The notes below the pieces were generated by a model. That model made no database searches, was not told the DNA's origin, and saw only the letters and a list, made by a program, of their open reading frames with translations. From assembly GCA_016839955.1 (NCBI GenBank), contig JAEOTI010000746.1, forward strand, positions 1 to 5,309: 5,309 nt of DNA, read 5' to 3'. Positions 1 through 5,309 of this stretch are shown here, one piece after another. Position numbers and translations under genes: made by a program. Source of the DNA: Candidatus Hodarchaeota archaeon (lineage in GTDB: Archaea; Asgardarchaeota; Heimdallarchaeia; Hodarchaeales; YT1-057). The first letter of the stretch is position 1. Every line of letters begins with the position of its first letter.

Positions 1-1800
1 CAACGTACGATGGTTAAACTTGAGATGGGAATTTCTTTCAGCCATAAGCAGAAATTCGTCATCCCATTGATGAGTATCTATTAATCTGACTTTATTGAGA
101 TTAACATGGGATTGATTACTAATTTGAATGAGGTTTTGTTCTTTTAAATAGGAAATCCTGTCGCCTTCTAAGATTCTGAGATATTCTGGTGTCTGTTTTA
201 CGAGACATTCAAAAGAGTCATAAAGTGGATCAAAAGTTCTGTCTTTTTCTAGAAATTGTGAGGAATCTTTTGGAAGAGATGTTTCTGCAAGTCCAAATAA
301 ATACGGATCAATTAGTCTCATATCATGTCCGATTGTGTGTTGTTTTGTGAGTTGATAGAGAAAAATACCCTGATTTGCCTTCTTCCGTGATAGATAAGAG
401 TATTTAGACTCACATGTACATTTAATACTAGAAGAAGGGGTGGGTAGTTCAGATATTGGTTTTAAGCAATACACACAAGTTGGGCTGTTGAGATTGTGGT
501 GAAAGAGAGAAACTTGATATGATTTCAAGGGCCGCCAGAACCTACAAGCGACCTTGTTTGAAAAAATTGGTTGGATTCTTTCTCTAAATAGGCTGTCAAT
601 GTCATCAGAGGGGGAATATTTTCCAAGAATGTCGAAGAATTCTAGGCGTCTAAAGAATAGACAGTCTTTTTTCTTTTTGGTCTCAAAATACTTGCACGAA
701 CCACATACTTTATGCAAGTACTTCGTCCAGTGACGAAGAGAAGGAGAGAAATCTTTTATATCAGGCCTAAAGATTAATACAAGCTTTTTTCTCCCTGGTT
801 GTTCTCTTAAATAATGAATTTTAAGATGTCTTCGAATATAATGAAAGAGGTTTAGTATTTGATCTTTTAAATTTCCTGGACGGTTCAAACGTGATAAATA
901 AGCGAGTTTTCGTTGAGAAGAACTGGTTTGATAGTACTTAGACTTTCTGAACTTAATAGTCATAAGCCATGATACAGTACGAATATAATTTGAAACTGTA
1001 ATAGGACTTTGTTTTGTAGATAGGCCCCCCCTTTTTGCTAACTCAGCATATGAACGAACATCATAATAAGGAATGGTATAGAGGTGTTCTCCAAGGTCAA
1101 TTTTGATGTCTAGATTAGTTAACCAATTATAGATATCTTCAAGGACTTTTCTTATGACCCGTCCTCGGACAATTGTTTTTGTTTGAATAACAGGTATTTC
1201 GATACTTTTGACCTGAAGCGTGTCTGGTAAAAAAGGTGTTTCTCTCGATGCCAATCGTTCGCGGAGTATAGCACGTTTTGCCTCTTCTACCGTCTGATCT
1301 GCTTGATGATTGAGTTCTTCAGGTAGCTCTTCTTCCCACTCAAAAGAATGTTGAACAACTTTAAGGAAAGCTTGATAGTCAGGAGCCGAATACCCCTTTT
1401 CTTTCATTTCTTGCATATACCATTTTCCACAGGCAATATATAATTCAAAAAACTGGTTATGTGTGATTCTACTTGATTGAGATCGTTTTAGAACCTTAGG
1501 AACCTCTTGAGAAATCCAATTTACAAAAGCGTGAATTTGGAATTGATTTCGTAACAGAAAAAGACCTAAGGTCGATGTGTAATAGTATTTTCGCTGGAAT
1601 AATCCTGTTAATCGGAGAATGAGAATATATCGTTGAATAGTAGCACGTGGGATTGATAATTCTACCTCAGAATTCATTCCTGCTTGAATAGAGGTAATAA
1701 ACTCCTCCTTCACACAATATTGGAGTCCCAATTGGAGAATGTTCGTGTAAAGAAGTTCATCCTTATCATGGTTATAAGACTGGTAACTCATGAATTTCAT
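1..1800 (-). CDS. Large unrecognised protein with tandem HTH-like segments and two Cys clusters (3' end outside window)
   Basis: The minus strand is open from ATG at 1800 to position 1 (600 codons, no stop seen), so the C-terminus is missing. An in-frame TAA at 1821-1819 lies seven codons upstream, so ATG 1800 is the first possible ATG; ATG 1791 (residue 4, MSYQSY) is the alternative. Neither has a clear Shine-Dalgarno site. Residues about 33-83 and 250-302 look like two related winged-helix segments, each with T-[IV]-x2-Y-I and later KYYxTS (T54/Y58/K71 and T268/Y272/K288). A Cys cluster (C366, C369, C380) and a zinc-ribbon-like one (C442, C445, C461, C463) follow. Residues 155-185 are acidic then basic and probably helical. 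No signal peptide or membrane segment is visible. I infer a nucleic-acid-binding protein, perhaps a regulator or mobile-element protein; the family is not recognised. It is transcribed divergently from the genes at 2029 onward. Confidence 0.85.
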   Translation of the reverse strand, partial: MKFMSYQSYNHDKDELLYTNILQLGLQYCVKEEFITSIQAGMNSEVELSIPRATIQRYILILRLTGLFQRKYYYTSTLGLFLLRNQFQIHAFVNWISQEVPKVLKRSQSSRITHNQFFELYIACGKWYMQEMKEKGYSAPDYQAFLKVVQHSFEWEEELPEELNHQADQTVEEAKRAILRERLASRETPFLPDTLQVKSIEIPVIQTKTIVRGRVIRKVLEDIYNWLTNLDIKIDLGEHLYTIPYYDVRSYAELAKRGGLSTKQSPITVSNYIRTVSWLMTIKFRKSKYYQTSSSQRKLAYLSRLNRPGNLKDQILNLFHYIRRHLKIHYLREQPGRKKLVLIFRPDIKDFSPSLRHWTKYLHKVCGSCKYFETKKKKDCLFFRRLEFFDILGKYSPSDDIDSLFRERIQPIFSNKVACRFWRPLKSYQVSLFHHNLNSPTCVYCLKPISELPTPSSSIKCTCESKYSYLSRKKANQGIFLYQLTKQHTIGHDMRLIDPYLFGLAETSLPKDSSQFLEKDRTFDPLYDSFECLVKQTPEYLRILEGDRISYLKEQNLIQISNQSHVNLNKVRLIDTHQWDDEFLLMAERNSHLKFNHRTL

Positions 1801-1828
1801 CCAAATATAGTGTATCTGTTATATTTCA

Positions 1829-1836
1829 TTTATAAA
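1829..1836 (-). promoter_or_regulatory. Candidate archaeal-type TATA box for the minus-strand gene
   Basis: TTTATAAA, itself a palindrome, is centred about 32 bp upstream of ATG 1800. Archaeal TATA boxes usually sit about 26 bp before the transcript start, which would place the start near 1806 and give a nearly leaderless mRNA. That fits the absence of a Shine-Dalgarno site before this ATG. Caution: such boxes arise easily by chance in sequence this AT-rich. Confidence 0.4.
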
Positions 1837-1837
1837 C

Positions 1838-1935
1838 CTAATTTATTAATAAGCATAATCATTAAATCCTTAATTTTCTAATTTATTAAATTTTTTTAAT
1901 AAAGTTTTACTAATTTTTCAATTATTTCTAATTTA
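1838..1935 (+). repeat. Three spaced copies of CTAATTTA
   Basis: CTAATTTATTAA occurs at 1838-1849 and exactly again at 1878-1889. CTAATTTA recurs at 1928-1935, and the 11-mer TTTCTAATTTA is shared by 1875-1885 and 1925-1935. Copy starts are 40 and 50 bp apart, near whole helical turns. A degenerate copy, CTAATCTTA, starts at 1988, 60 bp further on. The copies could be binding sites on one DNA face, but low base complexity makes chance matches likely. Confidence 0.4.
1882..1903. repeat. Perfect 9-bp inverted repeat in the divergent intergenic region
   Basis: TTTATTAAA (1882-1890) and TTTAATAAA (1895-1903) are exact reverse complements separated by TTTT. All stem pairs are A-T, so a stable RNA hairpin is unlikely. 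It could be a dyad operator for a dimeric regulator or an easily melted DNA site. It begins 82 bp upstream of the leftward start codon. Confidence 0.6.
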
Positions 1936-2002
1936 ATCTATTTTCCAGTGGTATAACAACTTTAAAAGTATTTAAAGTAATATATTCCTAATCTTATTTG
2001 AA

Positions 2003-2016
2003 TTTTATAATATAAA
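2003..2016 (+). promoter_or_regulatory. Candidate TATA / -10 element before the plus-strand operon
   Basis: TTTTATAATATAAA contains a TATAAT hexamer at 2006-2011. Its centre is only about 19 bp before ATG 2029. Read as an archaeal TATA box, it would put the transcript start past that ATG, so either the TTTAAA at 1971-1976 or TAATATA at 1979-1985 is the real box, or translation starts further in. Read as a bacterial -10, no good -35 is visible about 17 bp upstream (1983-1988 is TATTCC). The promoter lies somewhere in 1960-2016 but its position is unsettled. Confidence 0.3.
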
Positions 2017-2028
2017 GAGTGTTTTATA

Positions 2029-2541
2029 ATGTCTTATAAAAAAGTTTTCTATAATTCTGATACCTATACTCCCATAAACCGCATGACTTGGCAAGAATTA
2101 AAGATTAAACAACTCTTACAATCTGAAAATCATCCTTTTGAATATCAAAAAGTGTTTCAAATTGGAAAGCGACGTTTCATTGTAGATTTTTTTCTTCATT
2201 CACATATCATTCTAGAATGTAGTTCTACTGCTATGCATAAGCACCAAGTTCCATTACGAAAGAAAGCTATTCATCTCCAAGCAAAATGTGTCCAACTCTC
2301 TCGTGTTTTTGGGTACCCTGTATGGATTTTATTAGAAGCAACACAGCCTATTGGTGAAAGATTTTATCAAACATTGATAGAATTAATGCCCTCTGTGAAC
2401 CAAATTCTCACCTCTTGTGAAGAGCTAATTGAGCTTATTACTATTCAAAAAAATCCCTTTCTAGTTATCAATTCAATGCACACTCAGAACAGGAAGGTAC
2501 AGAATGACTCTCCCTCGTCGAAACTTGGATTTTTTTTATGA
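2029..2541 (+). CDS. Small PD-(D/E)XK / DUF559-like nuclease-fold protein
   Basis: This 170-residue soluble protein resembles the restriction-endonuclease-like fold of DUF559 and Vsr-type proteins. An N-terminal helix carries E23 (WQELKIKQLL). The core pattern follows: Q40, then RRFIVDFFL with D53, then HIILECSS with E63. A helix with R77-K78-K79-A80 and a strand (VWILLE, 98-103) complete the likely fold. The usual E-x-K lysine is S65 here; K78 or K79 might replace it, or the protein may only bind nucleic acid. ATG 2029 is preceded by an in-frame TAA at 2008-2010 and only a weak AAAGAG (2014-2019) as ribosome site. M19 (2083), just before the conserved helix, is an alternative start. It is the first gene of a probable three-gene operon. 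A DNA nuclease role in defence or mobility is inferred. Confidence 0.8.
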   Translation: MSYKKVFYNSDTYTPINRMTWQELKIKQLLQSENHPFEYQKVFQIGKRRFIVDFFLHSHIILECSSTAMHKHQVPLRKKAIHLQAKCVQLSRVFGYPVWILLEATQPIGERFYQTLIELMPSVNQILTSCEELIELITIQKNPFLVINSMHTQNRKVQNDSPSSKLGFFL

Positions 2542-2574
2542 ATTTTCTTTTTCTCTTAATTTACCGAGAGAAAT

Positions 2575-2580
2575 AAGGAG
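2575..2580 (+). promoter_or_regulatory. Strong Shine-Dalgarno site for the gene at 2589
   Basis: AAGGAG lies 8 nt before ATG 2589, which supports that start. It is immediately preceded by a weak 7-bp inverted repeat (TTTCTCT 2550-2556 / AGAGAAA 2567-2573). Confidence 0.8.
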
Positions 2581-2588
2581 TAGAAATT

Positions 2589-3308
2589 ATGATTAATGAG
2601 GATGATTTTTCTGAATTTTTCGAGTGTTCATTTTCGTTATCCCGATGGGTACAGGGAACTGACCTCATGGTTAATATAATGGATCAATTTGAGTCCCAAG
2701 TTGCTATTTTTCGTCAATTATATCAATGGAAAAAGAGCTATCTTCTATTACCGAAACCTACATTAAGTACTCCGATCACTTTTGTATTTTGGGCACACAA
2801 GTCTATAATTGACACAGTTCTTAGACTTCCTGTAGTGCAGGGGGGATTTCAGGTAGGAAAAACTCTTCCAAAACCTAATACTTATTCTCCCTATAAAGGT
2901 AAGAAACAATCTCCACGCTCCCGTCGAGTCCTCATTGACATTGGATGTGATTTTCCTGACTTGGTTAGCCAGCTAAAACAGTTTGGTTTAGAAGTTGAGT
3001 ATTTATGGGATTATGTAGCTGATCTCATTCATTATGAGATTATAAATATCTGTACATCTCAATATTTTGATCTTCTATTGACAACTAATGAACGCTTATT
3101 TACCCCTCCCGAAGAATGGCTTACTTATTTGATGCCCCGTCGGACACAGATTCTATTTATTCAAAAAAATCGACTGAAAGATCCAGAAAATTTTGCACAA
3201 GAGATATATCAACAAGTCCATACCAAGAGGAAATTCAAGAGCCATAATCCTCATCAGACACAATTAATATCCGATCTTAACTCAATTAAAAACAAGGGGG
3301 ATTTTTGA
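2589..3308 (+). CDS. PIN-like (DUF5615/Mut7-C type) domain protein with unrecognised N-terminal half
   Basis: The 239-residue product has an unrecognised N-terminal half (1-92; helices and a hydrophobic strand TFVFWAH, 64-70), a basic proline-rich linker (93-113, ending SPRSRR), and a C-terminal half resembling DUF5615/Mut7-C PIN-like domains. In the latter, VLIDIGCDFPDLVSQLKQFG matches the first Asp strand (D117, D121) and following helix, VEYLWD (136-141) the second strand, YFDLLLTTNERLF (159-171) the third strand and usual T-x-D motif, and TQILFI (186-191) the last strand. Family members are metal-dependent RNases, often toxins. Here the usual Asp after the T is replaced by N167-E168, so the site is atypical and activity is uncertain. 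The tail (212-239) is basic. Start ATG 2589 has AAGGAG 8 nt upstream. The 47-nt gap before it and 0-nt gap after it point to an operon. Fold call moderate; function inferred. Confidence 0.8.
   Translation: MINEDDFSEFFECSFSLSRWVQGTDLMVNIMDQFESQVAIFRQLYQWKKSYLLLPKPTLSTPITFVFWAHKSIIDTVLRLPVVQGGFQVGKTLPKPNTYSPYKGKKQSPRSRRVLIDIGCDFPDLVSQLKQFGLEVEYLWDYVADLIHYEIINICTSQYFDLLLTTNERLFTPPEEWLTYLMPRRTQILFIQKNRLKDPENFAQEIYQQVHTKRKFKSHNPHQTQLISDLNSIKNKGDF
3294..3300 (+). promoter_or_regulatory. Shine-Dalgarno site deciding the GTG start at 3309
   Basis: AAGGGGG lies inside the last codons of the preceding gene, 8 nt before GTG 3309. The preceding in-frame codon is the TGA stop, so no upstream start is possible, and the next in-frame ATG (3483, residue 59) would lose a protein segment that looks normal. 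The placement implies translational coupling. Confidence 0.75.
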
Positions 3309-5309
3309 GTGAGAACTGATAAGTTAGTCAATAATTTACCTTCTAAAAAAATTATTTCTTTCATAACAGGCCTCACAGATACGTTCCAAAAGAATTGTTT
3401 GGGAGTAATCATTTATGGTGAAGTCCTAGTAAAGAGGAATTCTGAAAAAATAGGAACAGTTAAAGCAGATTTAGAAAAAAATATGAATGGTGAATTAGAC
3501 TGTGATTATGTTTGTTGTGTTCTTAGAGAGAAGCTCGGTTCTGAAATAACCGTTTATATCACTGAAAATACTCAATACAAGCAAAGTTTCTCTTCTTTTA
3601 GACAATTCAATGCCATTCTCATATTCTCGAATGAAGCAACTATTGATGATATGGTTGCCAAACTTGCACAAAAAGGATTTTCTGGTTATCTTTTAGAAGC
3701 GTCAGAAAAAGCCCGTAATTCGTTTTTTGATACTTTTAAAGAAGACTGGGGGAGATATAGTAGAATGTCTCAAGGCGAGGCTTTCAAAGAAAAATTTGGA
3801 AGTAAGCAGACCCAATATGGGCTATTTGTGATAACTGGCCAGAAAGATGGTGTTGTTTCTGTAGTTGAATCAGCTCAAGAAGCTGTGATTAACGTTAATA
3901 ACTTAGATTTCCGTAGTCGGACAATACAACAATTAGGAAATATATCAATAGAACATCTTCTCAATAATGATGTAGGTCTTTTAAAAAGAATTTTTTGGAG
4001 AACTCAGAATATTTTCCCCAAAGTCAAAAATAGGATCACAATGATCCGAAAAACTTTCACAGGAATTGAAAAGTTTGGAAGTGATGAATTCATACTAAAT
4101 GAACTGATTGATCGCAATGATAATGCTGAAACAGGAGTCGGTCGTTCGGAAATCATCTTTACAATGATGCAATTTACTACTGATAGAGATTTTCGGGAGA
4201 ATATTATTAATCAAACCGCAAATAATTTAGGAATTACAGATATAGAGGACATTGAACATAATCGGACAATCATAAGGCATAAAATGGATAAAATATTGAA
4301 TATGCTTTTTCCTTCCCAAATGATCTATCTTGGAAGGAATACTTCAGGATTTCGATCTAAAATTCCTACTGAATATATCTCAAATATAATGGGTGAGACT
4401 CTAGAATATTTAAAGCACGGGACAATAGACCTTTTGTTCGTTTTAGAAAAGTTCCTTTACATTGAGGAAGTTTCTGACTCTCATAATCAGGGAATTCATG
4501 AAGACTTATGCACTGAAGCTGTTATGGCTGCACTTCAAGCACTTGACATTTGGGCTCAATTAGAAGAATTAAAATATGGGAAACATGAATTCTACGTATT
4601 AATACCTCAATCAGAACACTTACCTAATGGGACTGTTATACGATGGACAAAAGCTGAACATTCTTTAACGCTAAGAAGTAATAAACAACGAGTACATTAT
4701 GACTTATTATTCAGATCTAGAAATAATCAGTTGAATTTTAACCGTGAATGGATAGCTAATACGATAATAGATTACATTAACAATGGATTTCGTACCAGTA
4801 ATATACAGCCAAATAGATTCTTTCACATTAGAGCATCTACCCTGTTAATAGGTCAAATCGATGCTCCACTTAGAATATCAATGTTTCATGTGATTGAAGC
4901 AGTAATACCAGATTCAGTTCGTATGTCAAGCAGGGGGATCTTCTCTAATAAGTGGATTCAGAAGACGTTAACTATGCCTCGTGGTTCAAGGAGACTTCCT
5001 AATGTATGTATATTTACATCAGCACTGACAGGATCATTCCCACAGGGAAATGATGCATTAGTTGCTCTTAAGTTTCCAATTCCAGATTTACCTACCGATT
5101 TTCAGGGGTGGAAGGGGTCTCTTTATGAGTTCAAAGGGTCTGAAAACTTCTTAGGATCAGATGGATCATATACCACTACAGGAAAAGAAGTTGTAGCGGC
5201 TGCTTACGTTATAGGATCAGGAAACTTCAGTGAAATTAAACCACTGAAAAGAAATTTCAAAATAGCTCAAAAACAAGCATATGCAGACTATTTAGAAGAA
5301 TTAATGTCC
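3309..5309 (+). CDS. Large unrecognised soluble protein, third gene of operon (3' end outside window)
   Basis: A frame of 667 codons is open from GTG 3309 to the window edge with no stop seen, so the C-terminus is missing. GTG abuts the previous gene's TGA and has AAGGGGG 8 nt upstream. I do not recognise the family. Residues 1-135 look mixed alpha/beta (strands LGVIIYGEVLV 31-41, EITVYITE 79-86, NAILIFS 101-107). Residues about 205-425 are mostly helical, and about 428-640 rich in strands, with HYDLLFRSRN (463-472), FFHIRAS (504-510) and a Gly/Ser-rich stretch (FKGSENFLGSDGSYTTTGKE, 608-627). No Walker A motif, zinc cluster, signal peptide or membrane segment is visible. YDLLFR could be a nuclease-type D strand, but no following E-x-K is seen. 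Being coupled to two nuclease-like genes, it may be their scaffold, sensor or target-binding partner; a virus or plasmid structural protein is also possible. Confidence 0.85.
   Translation, partial: MRTDKLVNNLPSKKIISFITGLTDTFQKNCLGVIIYGEVLVKRNSEKIGTVKADLEKNMNGELDCDYVCCVLREKLGSEITVYITENTQYKQSFSSFRQFNAILIFSNEATIDDMVAKLAQKGFSGYLLEASEKARNSFFDTFKEDWGRYSRMSQGEAFKEKFGSKQTQYGLFVITGQKDGVVSVVESAQEAVINVNNLDFRSRTIQQLGNISIEHLLNNDVGLLKRIFWRTQNIFPKVKNRITMIRKTFTGIEKFGSDEFILNELIDRNDNAETGVGRSEIIFTMMQFTTDRDFRENIINQTANNLGITDIEDIEHNRTIIRHKMDKILNMLFPSQMIYLGRNTSGFRSKIPTEYISNIMGETLEYLKHGTIDLLFVLEKFLYIEEVSDSHNQGIHEDLCTEAVMAALQALDIWAQLEELKYGKHEFYVLIPQSEHLPNGTVIRWTKAEHSLTLRSNKQRVHYDLLFRSRNNQLNFNREWIANTIIDYINNGFRTSNIQPNRFFHIRASTLLIGQIDAPLRISMFHVIEAVIPDSVRMSSRGIFSNKWIQKTLTMPRGSRRLPNVCIFTSALTGSFPQGNDALVALKFPIPDLPTDFQGWKGSLYEFKGSENFLGSDGSYTTTGKEVVAAAYVIGSGNFSEIKPLKRNFKIAQKQAYADYLEELMS

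Larger units (their letters stand above)
1801..2028. promoter_or_regulatory. Divergent AT-rich intergenic region between the minus-strand gene and the plus-strand operon
   Basis: These 228 bases separate two divergently transcribed genes and must hold the promoter of at least the leftward gene, and probably that of the rightward operon. The stretch is visibly poorer in G and C than the flanking coding DNA, with many A/T runs. It contains TATA-like boxes at both ends, a perfect inverted repeat at 1882-1903, spaced copies of CTAATTTA, and an imperfect 10-bp tandem repeat (TTTAAAAGTA at 1961-1970, TTTAAAGTA at 1971-1979). I see no RNA gene and no convincing protein-coding frame. Confidence 0.75.

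Noticed and set aside
1..1800. Cas1, casposase or transposase identity for the minus-strand gene
   Set aside because: The DNA-binding and zinc-like features are compatible, but no catalytic motif of these families is visible in the 600 residues present; the missing C-terminus could change this.
1684..1881. 65-codon plus-strand open frame
   Set aside because: Its first 117 bases lie antisense to the long minus-strand gene and the rest is low-complexity AT-rich intergenic DNA; no Shine-Dalgarno site and no recognisable product.
1801..2028. Replication origin in the divergent region
   Set aside because: AT-richness and repeats are suggestive, but no known origin-box motif or recognised initiator gene is visible, and the repeats are low complexity.
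2025..2030. Second TATAAT hexamer
   Set aside because: It overlaps the start codon at 2029 and cannot serve as the promoter for that start.
2538..2576. 12-codon frame overlapping the preceding stop as ATGA and ending in the Shine-Dalgarno site
   Set aside because: Too short and lacking its own ribosome site; the overlap is easily produced by chance.
3309..5309. Argonaute/PIWI or McrC-type nuclease identity for the large plus-strand gene
   Set aside because: The position beside nuclease genes invited this, but I see no DEDX-type catalytic set, no MID-like motif, and no E-x-K after YDLLFR.
1..5309. CRISPR array, tRNA or rRNA genes, insertion-sequence ends, factor-independent terminators
   Set aside because: No regularly spaced 20-40 bp repeats, no cloverleaf-like segment, no terminal inverted repeats, and no GC-rich hairpin followed by a T run were found; gene ends on both strands lie outside the window or inside the operon.

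Overview
The window is AT-rich, densely coding DNA with no rRNA, tRNA, CRISPR array, insertion sequence or housekeeping gene, so the organism cannot be named from it. Strong Shine-Dalgarno sites (AAGGAG, AAGGGGG), a TATA-like TTTATAAA box about 32 bp before the leftmost gene's start, and a small archaeal-looking nuclease-like protein with an E-C-S active-site motif together lean towards an AT-rich archaeon, possibly of Asgard type. This is weak inference; an AT-rich bacterium or a virus or plasmid of either is not excluded. The density of unrecognised proteins suggests an accessory or mobile region.

Layout. (1) Positions 1800 down to 1, minus strand: an open frame of 600 codons that runs off the left edge. 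It encodes a large, cytoplasmic-looking protein with two similar helix-turn-helix/wing-like segments and two cysteine clusters, probably a nucleic-acid-binding protein. (2) 1801-2028: a divergent, extremely AT-rich intergenic region with TATA-like boxes, a perfect 9-bp inverted repeat and spaced copies of CTAATTTA. (3) 2029-2541, plus: a 170-residue protein resembling the PD-(D/E)XK / DUF559 nuclease fold. (4) 2589-3308, plus: a 239-residue protein whose second half resembles a DUF5615/Mut7-C PIN-like domain. (5) 3309-5309, plus: an open frame of 667 codons starting at GTG directly after the previous stop and running off the right edge. I do not recognise its product.

The three plus-strand genes are closely packed (47-nt gap, then 0-nt gap) and probably form one operon. 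Two small putative nucleases followed by a large unknown protein look like a defence, toxin or mobile-element cassette. The divergent gene may encode its DNA-binding partner or regulator. None of these roles is shown by the sequence; both large genes are incomplete here, so the flanks would be decisive.
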